The notes beneath the pieces were generated by a model. The model made no database searches. It was not told the origin of the DNA and worked only from the letters and a program-made list of their open reading frames with translations. Positions 52,881 through 61,227 of a stretch of DNA of 64,000 nt are shown in pieces. The DNA is from Bacteroidetes bacterium 46-16 (GTDB lineage Bacteria; Bacteroidota; Bacteroidia; Chitinophagales; Chitinophagaceae). The position numbers and the translations under genes were made by a program. How positions within the stretch are numbered: the stretch's first letter is position 1; each line of letters begins with the position of its first letter. Location: NCBI GenBank assembly GCA_001897835.1, contig MKUN01000005.1, positions 62,001 through 126,000 of the forward strand. The letters run 5' to 3'.

Positions 52881-54032
52881 CTACTCTTTCTTCCCCTTCC
52901 CTTTGTAGGCGTTCTCGATAAAATCCTTGGCCCAGTCCCAGACCGGCTGGCTGAAGACGGCGCCTACCAGGCAGGTAGTAAAGAGCACATATGGATTAGG
53001 TTTGTTGCTGCCGGTGTTCAGTATGGCGATACCGCCTTTGGTAGCCAGGAAGATAACGATGGCGGCCGCAAAGCCCCTGATGAGGATATTGACGGTATTC
53101 TCGAAGGTGGACAGGTTGGGGTCGAACTGCATCTTATTGATGAAGATAGAGATGACCGCACCAAAAAGGCCGAAGCCCACCATGCCCACTATCAGTATCA
53201 GGTCGTAAGAGTTGGGCTTGATGAGCCAGGAGGAGATCTGGCCCAGCCAGCCCCACTCGTAGCCATTCTTGTCGTAGTCGGGTATGGCCTTTATGCTCTT
53301 ATCCCCCTCGAAGGGTGCATCTTTCACCGGGGGTATTTTTATTCCTGTCTCGGTAATGTTCTCGATCATGAACATGGCCGTATCACTCACATCAGTGGTG
53401 GAGTCGGAAAGATATGCTGATAAGGACTGTAGCTGGTAGAGCTTCTGGTTAGTGAAATATTTCACCTGGTCGGATGTATTTTCCAGTTCGGTCACTGCAC
53501 TGTTGAAGTATACGGTATTTGATGATATCGTTTGGTTGAAGGCATTCACTATTTGGCTGTAGTAGCCGTTCTTCTCTTTGGAAGAAAGTTCTTTGGCAAG
53601 GGTGGAAAACTTTATATGGGCATTGGCCTTCAACTGCCCCAGGTAAATGTCGAAATGTCTTTTCTTATTGCCCAATGCTATGTACACAGGCCGGAGTTTT
53701 ATATCCTGGTCATCCATCAGTGAGCTGAGCTGAGTTGCATTTGCGTTGAATATATTGACATACTTTTTAAGCGTCCTGTCTTTGGATATCTTGGTACGGA
53801 TGTCTTTCAGGTAATCGGGTATCCGCCTCCTGTTCTCGCTTTCCGGCAGATCGTATTGCGGGATATTAATGACCGGCATGGCACTGCCCAATGCAGTGTC
53901 AAGGGTTGCCTCTGTGAACTCGCTCTCACCTGCACGGGCCTGCAGGTCGAGGTGGGATGTGGCCACTATGGATACCAGCAATAAATACAGGCTGAGGAAA
54001 AATATGACAAGCAAGGGGATGATCTTATTCAT
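52881..54032 (-). CDS. Membrane protein of unknown function with long extracytoplasmic domain
   Basis: A 383-residue protein. An N-terminal hydrophobic segment (about 4-23, IIPLLVIFFLSLYLLLVSIV) precedes a roughly 230-residue helical domain rich in Ser, Asn and Lys (ISKDRTLKKYVNIFNANATQ, then FNQTISSNTVYFNSAVTELE). Three further membrane segments lie in the last 120 residues (near 275-295, 315-330, 350-370), followed by a basic tail. The layout resembles a sensor-like or channel-like protein, but no family is recognised. It is divergent from the phytochrome operon with a 188-bp shared upstream region, so coregulation is possible. Confidence 0.6.
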   Translation of the reverse strand: MNKIIPLLVIFFLSLYLLLVSIVATSHLDLQARAGESEFTEATLDTALGSAMPVINIPQYDLPESENRRRIPDYLKDIRTKISKDRTLKKYVNIFNANATQLSSLMDDQDIKLRPVYIALGNKKRHFDIYLGQLKANAHIKFSTLAKELSSKEKNGYYSQIVNAFNQTISSNTVYFNSAVTELENTSDQVKYFTNQKLYQLQSLSAYLSDSTTDVSDTAMFMIENITETGIKIPPVKDAPFEGDKSIKAIPDYDKNGYEWGWLGQISSWLIKPNSYDLILIVGMVGFGLFGAVISIFINKMQFDPNLSTFENTVNILIRGFAAAIVIFLATKGGIAILNTGSNKPNPYVLFTTCLVGAVFSQPVWDWAKDFIENAYKGKGKKE

Positions 54033-54069
54033 GTCATTCGTTTTTTTTGTTTTTAATATGTGTGGCTAA

Positions 54070-54100
54070 CAAAACTATAAATGATATATAAAAAAGAAAA
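54070..54100 (-). promoter_or_regulatory. Promoter for the unknown membrane protein
   Basis: On the minus strand, TAGTTTTG (54070-54077) fits TAnnTTTG, with TTTC 19 nt upstream (54097-54100) as a one-mismatch -33 element. Transcription would start about 30 nt before the ATG at 54032. Confidence 0.55.
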
Positions 54101-54111
54101 GCGTGTTTTCA

Positions 54112-54121
54112 CCCTATAGGG
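54112..54121. promoter_or_regulatory. CCCTATAGGG palindrome in the divergent intergenic region
   Basis: A perfect 10-bp palindrome sits between the membrane-protein promoter and the phytochrome operon, where a regulator could act on both. That it is an operator is inference from position and symmetry only. Confidence 0.3.
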
Positions 54122-54220
54122 CAGCTTGTAGCGAGAACGGGCTTACCGGGGTGCTTTCAGAAAACCGGGGAATGATGTATTTTTATCCTTTGCTTGCCGG
54201 TTACAACAAGCACTACACCA

Positions 54221-54658
54221 ATGAGTAATTATTATAACATCTTCTACACAGATGATGATGCCGATGACCAGGATATATTCCGCGAGGCTGTGAAAGAGAT
54301 CAATGAAGAGATCTACATCTTTACCCAAAACAATGGCGATGAACTGATGGCGATGCTGCGCAACCCGCCGCCCAGCCCGCACATGGTATTCCTGGACCTG
54401 AATATGCCTGTAAAGAATGGCTTCGAAGTGCTGCGCGATATACGCCGTTCGGAGCGCTTTCGCGATATGCCTATCGTCATCTTTTCCACATCGAGCGAGC
54501 GGGAGAGTATAGCCCGCACACGCGAACTGGGTGCTACGCTCTATATTACCAAGCCTGAATCGTACCAGGACCTTAAGAAAGTATTGCACGATGTATTAAC
54601 CATTGACTGGGAGGCGTTTAAACGTGATGGCAAGGATTTTGTATACAGGATGACATAA
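54221..54658 (+). CDS. Single-domain response regulator (Rcp-like)
   Basis: A 145-residue CheY-like receiver with no output domain. The acidic pocket is at Asp11-Asp13 (FYTDDDADD), the phosphoacceptor at Asp59 (FLDLNMP), Ser/Thr at about 90-91 (FSTSSE) and Lys111 (ITKPES). The ATG at 54221 is used; a frame open upstream would add nine residues not seen in receivers. It lies 5 bp before heme oxygenase and just upstream of the bacteriophytochrome gene, matching the common phytochrome-Rcp pairing, so it likely receives phosphate from that kinase. The downstream effector is unknown. Confidence 0.88.
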   Translation: MSNYYNIFYTDDDADDQDIFREAVKEINEEIYIFTQNNGDELMAMLRNPPPSPHMVFLDLNMPVKNGFEVLRDIRRSERFRDMPIVIFSTSSERESIARTRELGATLYITKPESYQDLKKVLHDVLTIDWEAFKRDGKDFVYRMT

Positions 54659-54663
54659 GCGTT

Positions 54664-55284
54664 ATGACCGAAGTGAACACGCCTGCGCCGGCAACGGCGC
54701 AAGAGGCTTTTTTAGATAAATTGCGTAGTGCCACCGGGCCTATGCACCGGGCACTGGAGGCTACGGCCTTATCGCAGGCCCTGCAAAAAGATGACCTGCC
54801 GGTAGCTGCATATGCCAGTTACCTGGCCTATATGGCATCCATAGTTGCCTGTTGCGAGCAGGAACTGTTCCCGTTGCTCAGCAATATCATCCCCGACCTG
54901 GCGCAGCGCCGCAAGCTGCCGCTGCTGGAGCAAGACCTGGCCCTGCTGGGCAGTGTGGTGGCCTTGCCCACTGTGCCTGCTTACCGGGGGCTGCCCGAAG
55001 AAATGGGTACCGGCTTCGCGCTGGGATACCTGTATGTAGTGGAGGGCTCGGTACTGGGCGGCCGTGTATTGCTGAAGCATATAGAAAAATGCCTGGGCTA
55101 TAATGCGCAGGAGGGTGCAAGATTTTTTGCGGGCTATGGCGCAGCCACCGGCCCCATGTGGCGTAGCTTCCTGGAGGTCTTTACGGGCTATACCGTGGCC
55201 CATGGGCTGGGGGAGGAGGTGATAGGGGGCAGCCAGTACGCGTTCAGCAGTATCGGCGATCATTTTAACCAAAAGATGCAGTAA
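54664..55284 (+). CDS. Biliverdin-producing heme oxygenase
   Basis: A 206-residue heme oxygenase (BphO-type) that opens heme to biliverdin, iron and CO. The proximal heme ligand His28 is visible in SATGPMHRALEA, and the distal helix has YLYVVEGSVLGGRVLL with the Gly-rich kink over the heme. It overlaps the phytochrome gene by one base and follows the receiver by 5 bp, so the biliverdin made here supplies the adjacent phytochrome directly. No ferredoxin-type reductant is encoded nearby. Confidence 0.9.
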   Translation: MTEVNTPAPATAQEAFLDKLRSATGPMHRALEATALSQALQKDDLPVAAYASYLAYMASIVACCEQELFPLLSNIIPDLAQRRKLPLLEQDLALLGSVVALPTVPAYRGLPEEMGTGFALGYLYVVEGSVLGGRVLLKHIEKCLGYNAQEGARFFAGYGAATGPMWRSFLEVFTGYTVAHGLGEEVIGGSQYAFSSIGDHFNQKMQ

Positions 55285-57554
55285 TGAAGATAAAGGATAT
55301 CGTAAACAGGGACATTGTAAATCTTAGCAACTGTGAACAAGAGCCGATACATATACCCGGCAGCATACAGGGTTATGGCTTTTTGCTGGCCCTGAAGCGC
55401 GATGACCTGGTGATAGATTACTGCAGCGGTAATATAAAAGAGTTTATAGGCGCAGGCCATGAGCAATGCCTGGGCAAGCGCTTTGCCGATGTCTTCGGCC
55501 CGGGGGCAGAGGCCTCGTTAAGGGCTTACCTGGGTGAGGTGCAATATGCAGTGAAGCCGCCGATGGAGCTGGGACTGAATGGCAATACCTTCCTCTGCAC
55601 GCTGCACAGCAGCGGCGATATGTATGTGGCGGAACTGGAGCCCCTGGCGGCCGAATCGCCCGACATAAACGAGGTGTACAACCAGACCATACAGTTTGTA
55701 AGCTATATGGAGCGCTCAGAAACTTTGCAGGAGCTATGCAGCAAGGTGGCCGACCAGACCCGTGCTATTACCGGTTACGACCGGGTAATGATATACCGCT
55801 TTGACAAAGACTATAACGGCGAGGTATTTGCCGAAAGCCGTGCAGCGCACCTGGAACCCTTCCTGGGGCTGCATTATCCGCATACCGATATACCGGCGCA
55901 GGCCAGGCAGCTATACCTTACGAACCTGATGCGCATTATAGCAGATGTGAACTATAAACCCATACCCATATATACGCAGGACGATGCTGCAGGCAAGACC
56001 CTGGACATGAGCCGATCTTACCTGCGCAGTGTATCGCCCATACATATAGAGTACCTGCAAAACATGGGTGTGGGCGGCACGCTCACCATATCGCTGATAC
56101 ATGACGGACGATTGTGGGGCTTGATCACCTGTCATCATTATTCTGCCAAATATGTGCCCCTGTATTCGCGCATAGCAGCACAGATGCAGGGCCATTTCCT
56201 GACCTCGCAGATCAATGTGCGGCAGCTTAATGAAGAGTATAAAATGGCTGCGGCGATCAATGGCTCGCTTGAAGTATTGCTGGAGCAAAAGCAGGAAGCA
56301 GATATGGCCTCTTTCCGCAAGATCATCGGTAATCCCGACCTGCTGGCACTGTGCAATGCGGGCGGTGTGGCACTGCTTTTTGAAGAGCAGGTATATACTG
56401 CCGGTAATACGCCGGGAGCGGATGACATCCGCAAGCTATGCACCTGGTTGCATAAGCACAAGCCTAAAGGAGCGTTCAGCACATCGAAACTTGTAGAGGA
56501 GTACCCCGAAGCTGGTGCCTATGCCAATGTGGCTGCAGGTATTATCTACCACTCGTTGAGCGGTATACACAATGCCTGCATCATGTGGTTTGCCCCTGAA
56601 ACGGTACAGGAGGTACACTGGGGCGGCGATCCCAATAATGCCATTATCAAAAACGAGAAAGGTTTATCGCCACGTAATTCGTTTGAGCTGTGGAAGCAGA
56701 TCATCAAGAACGAAAGCAGGCCCTGGCGAAATGCCGAATTGCTGGCGGCTACGAGCTTTGCGCACGCACTGCAAAAGCATATAACCCTGATATTGATAAC
56801 CGAAGAGGAGCAGAAGCAGCGATTGCTTACAGAGCAACTGCGTGCAGCCAATACCGAACTGGAAAATATCAACTGGATCAGCTCGCATGACCTCAGGGAG
56901 CCATTGCGGAAGATACAGATATTTTCATCGAAGGTGATGGAGCGGGAGAAAGAAGCATTGTCGGATACGGCTATGTTGTCCCTGCAAAAGATGAATAAAT
57001 CGGCAGGTAAGATGCAGCAGTTGCTGTCGGATATCACGGCCTATAACAAAGTGAGGCTGGCAGCAGGTAAGCTGGACCCTGTGCAACTGGACGATGTGCT
57101 GGCAGAGGTAAAAGATGACCTGCATGAAGAGATAACAGATAAAGAGGCCACAATAACGACCGGCAAGCTGCCGGTGGTAAGTGGTGTGTCTTTCCTGCTC
57201 AAGCAGCTATTCATTAACCTGCTGCGCAACTCTATGAAATTTGCCAGGGAGGGCGAAAAGCCCGTGATCAGTATCAACTGCGTGTCGGACCATGCTACGT
57301 TGCCCGGCGAGCCACTTGAACTTTACCATATCGAGGTAAAAGACAATGGTATCGGCTTCAGCAATGACTATACCGAGAGTATATTTAAAGTGTTTACCCG
57401 CCTGCACAGCTTTTCGGAGTATGAAGGTTCGGGTATAGGCCTGGCGCTTTGCCGCAAGATCATGCAAAACCACAAAGGGTATATCCTGGCCAGCGGCCAG
57501 CCCGGTGAGGGTGCCACATTTTCCCTGTATTTTCCGTATTTAAGGGAGGAGTAG
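55284..57554 (+). CDS. Bacteriophytochrome sensor histidine kinase
   Basis: A 756-residue red/far-red light sensor. Domains in order: PAS (about 17-130), GAF (about 145-315), PHY (about 325-505), a helical linker, then HisKA and HATPase. Cys17 in NCEQEPIHIPGSIQ is the biliverdin-attachment residue. The GAF chromophore loop has HYPHTDIPAQAR with Asp202 of the DIP motif, CHHYSAKY carries the conserved His region, and the PHY tongue has PRNSF (463-467). The kinase has His535 (SSHDLREPLRK), the N-box INLLRNSMKF, DNGIGF and GSGIGLAL. Where most members read IQPHG after the Cys helix this one reads IQGYG. Confidence 0.93.
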   Translation: MKIKDIVNRDIVNLSNCEQEPIHIPGSIQGYGFLLALKRDDLVIDYCSGNIKEFIGAGHEQCLGKRFADVFGPGAEASLRAYLGEVQYAVKPPMELGLNGNTFLCTLHSSGDMYVAELEPLAAESPDINEVYNQTIQFVSYMERSETLQELCSKVADQTRAITGYDRVMIYRFDKDYNGEVFAESRAAHLEPFLGLHYPHTDIPAQARQLYLTNLMRIIADVNYKPIPIYTQDDAAGKTLDMSRSYLRSVSPIHIEYLQNMGVGGTLTISLIHDGRLWGLITCHHYSAKYVPLYSRIAAQMQGHFLTSQINVRQLNEEYKMAAAINGSLEVLLEQKQEADMASFRKIIGNPDLLALCNAGGVALLFEEQVYTAGNTPGADDIRKLCTWLHKHKPKGAFSTSKLVEEYPEAGAYANVAAGIIYHSLSGIHNACIMWFAPETVQEVHWGGDPNNAIIKNEKGLSPRNSFELWKQIIKNESRPWRNAELLAATSFAHALQKHITLILITEEEQKQRLLTEQLRAANTELENINWISSHDLREPLRKIQIFSSKVMEREKEALSDTAMLSLQKMNKSAGKMQQLLSDITAYNKVRLAAGKLDPVQLDDVLAEVKDDLHEEITDKEATITTGKLPVVSGVSFLLKQLFINLLRNSMKFAREGEKPVISINCVSDHATLPGEPLELYHIEVKDNGIGFSNDYTESIFKVFTRLHSFSEYEGSGIGLALCRKIMQNHKGYILASGQPGEGATFSLYFPYLREE

Positions 57555-57569
57555 CTTAATACCCGGCAG

Positions 57570-58625
57570 CTATTCTTTACCGCGCTCTAGTGTAAAGCCA
57601 AAAGATGAACCTACCCCCGGCTTGCTACGGGCATTAACTGTTTGCCCATGGGCCTCCACAATGTGCTTAACGATGGCAAGGCCCAGGCCGGTGCCCCCGA
57701 TGCTGCGGCTACGGCTGCGGTCGGCACGGTAAAAACGCTCGAAGATGCGGGACAGGTGTTCTTCGGCTATACCCGGCCCGTTATCGGATATTTCGGTATA
57801 AATATGTTTATCGTCCATCTCGTAGCAGCCGGCACTGATGGTACCATCGTCATTGCCATATTTCAGGGCGTTCTCCACGAGGTTGATGAGCACTTGTTTT
57901 ATCTTGGGCTTGTCGGCGTATACTGTTAGGGGGCGTTCCGTTCCTTTTTTCAGTTCAAGGGTCACATTGCGCTCTTTGGCCTGCAGCGAGAGTTCTTCAT
58001 ACACATCTTTCACGAGGTCCTGCATCACGAAGGATTCCTGTATGATGGGTATGCGACCGGATTCGAGCTTGGATATCTCGTCGAGATCGTCAACAAGGCG
58101 CACGAGGCGATCGATACTCTTGGAGGCATTGCCAAGAAATTTTCGGTTCACGTTCTCGTCCTCAAGGGCCCCACCCAGCAGAGTATCCACATAGCCCTGT
58201 ATGTTGAAGATGGGTGTGCGAAGCTCATGGGCCAGGTTCATGAGGAACTCTTTACGGAACTGCTCATTGGCGCGCAGCATATCTATCTCGTCCTTCTTCT
58301 GGTCGGCCCAGCGCTGTACATCGGAACTTACTTCTTCTATCGATTTACGGGGCAGGATGTTCTCGTAAAAGAACTCTTCCTTTTTGGTGGCCTTGGTCTG
58401 GTATATGAATTTGTATATCAGCTTGATCTTGCGGTATATAAAACGCTGGAGCGTATAATGGTAGAGCCAGTAGGTGATAACGAAGGTGAGCGCAAAAACA
58501 ATAAGGGGCATATACCAATGCGGCTGCAGTGTAAGGCTGAGCAATGCATTGACGGTAGAGATGATAAGCGCCGTGAATAATGAAAGGAGCCTTGGCGACG
58601 GATTTTTGGTGCCTAATACCGACAT
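57570..58625 (-). CDS. PhoR-like membrane sensor histidine kinase
   Basis: A 351-residue kinase with two N-terminal membrane helices (about 13-33 and 37-55) joined by a very short loop, so there is no sizeable periplasmic sensor. A cytoplasmic linker leads to HisKA with His133 in NLAHELRTPIFNIQGYVD, then the N-box VLINLVENALKYG, DNGPGIAEEHL and the F-box-like RFYRADRSRSRSIGGTGLGL. It lies 11 bp after the OmpR-type regulator gene on the same strand, a canonical cognate pair. The small sensor region fits PhoR-type kinases that sense through partner proteins. Confidence 0.88.
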   Translation of the reverse strand: MSVLGTKNPSPRLLSLFTALIISTVNALLSLTLQPHWYMPLIVFALTFVITYWLYHYTLQRFIYRKIKLIYKFIYQTKATKKEEFFYENILPRKSIEEVSSDVQRWADQKKDEIDMLRANEQFRKEFLMNLAHELRTPIFNIQGYVDTLLGGALEDENVNRKFLGNASKSIDRLVRLVDDLDEISKLESGRIPIIQESFVMQDLVKDVYEELSLQAKERNVTLELKKGTERPLTVYADKPKIKQVLINLVENALKYGNDDGTISAGCYEMDDKHIYTEISDNGPGIAEEHLSRIFERFYRADRSRSRSIGGTGLGLAIVKHIVEAHGQTVNARSKPGVGSSFGFTLERGKE

Positions 58626-58636
58626 AGGATACTAAG

Positions 58637-59323
58637 CTACTCCATTTCGAACTTATAACCTACACCTTTTACGGTGGTAATGAGGTCTATCCCGACTTTC
58701 TGGCGGATTTTGCGGATATGCACATCGATAGTGCGGTCGCCGACGATAACATCGGTGCCCCATACGCGCTGCAATATCTCGTTGCGCAGGAATACGCGGC
58801 CGGGCTTGGAAGCCAGCAGGGAAAGTAACTCGAATTCTTTTTTTGCGAGTAGTATCTCGTTGCCTTTGTAGGTAACGGTAAATTTGGTCTTGTTGATCTC
58901 CAGGTCGCCGAAGGTGAGCTTCTGCTCCTGGTCATCGTCTTTACGCAGGCGGCGCAGTGCAGCGCTGATGCGGGTGGCCAGCAGTTCGGGCTTTATTGGC
59001 TTGGAGATATAATCATCGGCCCCGGTCTTAAGGCCCTCTATTTCGGAACGTTCGTCGCTAAGGGCGGTAAGGAAGATGATGGCCGTCTGTTCGAACTCAG
59101 GCATGCGGCGCAGCTCTTTAAGGGTTTCTTTGCCGTCTTTGTTGGGCATCATTATATCGAGCAGTATCAGGTCGGGACGGAACTCTTTGGCTTTTCGTAT
59201 AGCCTCCACGCCATCTTTAGCGGTCGAGATAAGGTAACCTTTGCTTTTTAGATTATAGCTGATGAATTCGACTATATCCGGTTCGTCATCAACTATAAGT
59301 ATCTTTCCTGGTAACACTTCCAT
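58637..59323 (-). CDS. OmpR/PhoB-family response regulator
   Basis: A 228-residue transcription regulator. Receiver: Asp12-Asp13 (LIVDDEPD), phosphoacceptor Asp56 (LILLDIMMP) and Lys near 108 (YISKPIKPELL). C-terminal winged helix: NEILQRVWGTDVIVGDRTID then VHIRKIRQKVG, the recognition helix. It is the first gene of the pair with the PhoR-like kinase. A -7 box lies at 59345-59352. By family and partner it may control phosphate or envelope genes, but no regulon is visible here. Confidence 0.9.
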   Translation of the reverse strand: MEVLPGKILIVDDEPDIVEFISYNLKSKGYLISTAKDGVEAIRKAKEFRPDLILLDIMMPNKDGKETLKELRRMPEFEQTAIIFLTALSDERSEIEGLKTGADDYISKPIKPELLATRISAALRRLRKDDDQEQKLTFGDLEINKTKFTVTYKGNEILLAKKEFELLSLLASKPGRVFLRNEILQRVWGTDVIVGDRTIDVHIRKIRQKVGIDLITTVKGVGYKFEME

Positions 59324-59344
59324 AATGTACTGCTAAGTCGTGTG

Positions 59345-59372
59345 CAAAAGTACCGCTGTGAATGTGAACAAA
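59345..59372 (-). promoter_or_regulatory. Promoter for the response regulator-kinase pair
   Basis: On the minus strand TACTTTTG (59345-59352) fits TAnnTTTG. TTTG (59369-59372) lies 16 nt upstream, a little short of the usual 19-21. Confidence 0.45.
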
Positions 59373-59435
59373 AAAGGAATAGCGTATTATCTTATTGTTA
59401 CCGACAGCTAGCTAATGCAGGGTGAAAATATTATA

Positions 59436-59468
59436 AAAAAAGCGCCCTGCAAAATAGCAGGGCGCTGT
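59436..59468 (-). terminator. Terminator of the coiled-coil membrane protein gene
   Basis: A 10-bp stem (AGCGCCCTGC / GCAGGGCGCT, 59441-59466) with a 6-nt loop is followed on the minus strand by a T-run. It lies 24 bp beyond the stop codon. Confidence 0.85.
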
Positions 59469-59490
59469 ATAAGTACTTATTTATCAATGG

Positions 59491-60441
59491 CTATTTCTTC
59501 AAGGTGACACTTCCGCTACCTATTTTGTAGCCTCCGTTGTATATCTCGATATTGTAGGCGCCAGCCTTATAATCGGTTACCTGGTGCCAGTCGACAGTAA
59601 CATCTTTGACCGGCTGGCCCTGCTGCAGGGGTATATCTTTTACCAGCGTATAATTCACATTTTGACCATTTGCCAGGTTGATGCTGCCTGAGCCAAAAGC
59701 CGGGTCGCTGAAGGGGATACCATCAGGGCCGGTAATTTTTAACTGTACCTGCTTGGTGCCGCTTTCTGCAATGCGGTTCTCATCGATATCAAAAACAATG
59801 CGGAGCATATCCACTTTGCGGGCGTGCTCGGTAGTGCTTTCCTTTTTGCCACCCTTCATCAGGTGTATGGGGTTCATACGGATATTGGAGGCATGGAGTA
59901 CGGAGCCCACTGTTTTGAGGGCTATATTACGGGTAACGGTGGAATCGCGCTCCTGCGCCAGCACTTCGTTCTTATTGCTAAGGTCCTGGTTCTCGCCCTC
60001 AAGCTCGGCTATGCGCTCCTCATATGATTTAACACGGGTATTGAGCCGGGCTATGAGGTCGCGGGCCTTTTTAAGGTCGCTGGCATTAGCCCTGCTATCG
60101 CCAAGTATATGGTTGATCTGGTCTTTCAGTTTGGCAATCTCACCGTTCTTGCTGTTGATGGTGCTATCCATCTCTGCGTTTTTAGATACCAGTTGGTCGA
60201 GACGTGCGAGTGCTGCATTGTAATCAGTCTCTACGGCCTTGCGGCTAGAGTCGGAAGTGGCAAGCTGCTCCTCAGTTTGGGCTTTTTCGTTGGCTGTTTT
60301 ATTCTTCTGCACAAATAAGATGATGCAAGCCACGAGTAAAATGCCTATTATTACCCAATACACTACCGTATTTTTACGGGGTGGCTGCGATGAATTTTCA
60401 GTTGGCTGCTGAGAGGAAGGCTGATTAAAGTCCTGGCTCAT
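59491..60441 (-). CDS. Membrane-anchored coiled-coil protein of unknown function
   Basis: A 316-residue protein: Gln/Ser/Pro-rich cytoplasmic N-terminus (about 1-28), one membrane helix (about 29-45, WVIIGILLVACIILFV), a long coiled coil (about 46-175, rich in Lys, Glu, Asp, Asn), and a C-terminal beta domain (IVFDIDENRIAESGTKQVQL, then VNYTLVKDIPLQQGQPVKDV). The layout is common in Bacteroidota envelope proteins of unknown role; the C-terminal domain should be periplasmic. Monocistronic, with a -7 box at 60469-60476. Confidence 0.7.
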   Translation of the reverse strand: MSQDFNQPSSQQPTENSSQPPRKNTVVYWVIIGILLVACIILFVQKNKTANEKAQTEEQLATSDSSRKAVETDYNAALARLDQLVSKNAEMDSTINSKNGEIAKLKDQINHILGDSRANASDLKKARDLIARLNTRVKSYEERIAELEGENQDLSNKNEVLAQERDSTVTRNIALKTVGSVLHASNIRMNPIHLMKGGKKESTTEHARKVDMLRIVFDIDENRIAESGTKQVQLKITGPDGIPFSDPAFGSGSINLANGQNVNYTLVKDIPLQQGQPVKDVTVDWHQVTDYKAGAYNIEIYNGGYKIGSGSVTLKK

Positions 60442-60468
60442 AAAAGTTAGTTTTAGTTATTTTAGACA

Positions 60469-60476
60469 CAAATATA
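60469..60476 (-). promoter_or_regulatory. -7 box for the coiled-coil protein gene
   Basis: The minus strand reads TATATTTG, matching TAnnTTTG, 28 nt before the ATG at 60441. It overlaps the upstream region of the divergent exonuclease gene. Confidence 0.45.
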
Positions 60477-60492
60477 GATATGTAATCCAGTA

Positions 60493-61227
60493 ATGGAACA
60501 ATTAAAAAATATCCTGTTCATAGACATAGAAACCGTGCCAGTTGTACCCGGGCATGCCATGCTACCGCCTGCATTGCAGGCCGAGTGGGCAAAGAAAGCA
60601 AAATACCTGAAAAGCAGCAATGATGAAAATGCAGGACCGGATGTGCTGTACGGTGAAAAAGCGGGGATATTCTCGGAATTCGCTAAGGTGGTATGTATTG
60701 GCTTCGCCAGCTTTCACAAGCATGGAGATACCTGGAAATTCAGGATGAAATCGCTGACAAATGATGACGAAAAAGTTTTGTTAAATGATTTTTGTGAAGT
60801 GATATCCAAGTTCACCGGCCGCTATAGTGAGTTACGGTTTTGCGGGCATAATATCAAAGAATTCGATATTCCCTTCCTTTGCCGGCGTATGGTCATAAAC
60901 GACCTGCAACTGCCCGAGTGTATGCAGCTAAGCGGTAAAAAACCATGGGAAATAAGCCACCTGGACACGCTGGAGCTATGGCGTTTCGGGGATTATAAAC
61001 ATTTCACTTCGCTGGCTTTGCTGGCGGCCGTATTGGGCATACCTTCGCCGAAAGATGATATAGACGGTAGTATGGTGGGAGAAGTGTACTGGAAGGAGCG
61101 GGACCTGGCAAGGATAGGTAAATACTGCCTGCGCGATGTGCTGACCACTGCCAAAGTATTTTTAAGACTTAAGGGCATAAAGGATGAATTTCCCGAGCCT
61201 GTATTTGTAGATGAACATGACCGCTGA
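60493..61227 (+). CDS. Predicted 3'-5' exonuclease, PolB-like DEDDy type
   Basis: A 244-residue RNase-H-fold exonuclease. Exo I is ILFIDIETVP (Asp and Glu), Exo II GHNIKEFDIPFLCRR (Asp), and Exo III YCLRDVLTTAK (Tyr-x3-Asp), which fits the DEDDy subclass. Homologues with this layout are annotated as PolB-type 3'-5' exonucleases without an attached polymerase. It overlaps the holA start by 17 bp, so it is coexpressed with a replication gene. The substrate, DNA or RNA, is not determined. Confidence 0.85.
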   Translation: MEQLKNILFIDIETVPVVPGHAMLPPALQAEWAKKAKYLKSSNDENAGPDVLYGEKAGIFSEFAKVVCIGFASFHKHGDTWKFRMKSLTNDDEKVLLNDFCEVISKFTGRYSELRFCGHNIKEFDIPFLCRRMVINDLQLPECMQLSGKKPWEISHLDTLELWRFGDYKHFTSLALLAAVLGIPSPKDDIDGSMVGEVYWKERDLARIGKYCLRDVLTTAKVFLRLKGIKDEFPEPVFVDEHDR

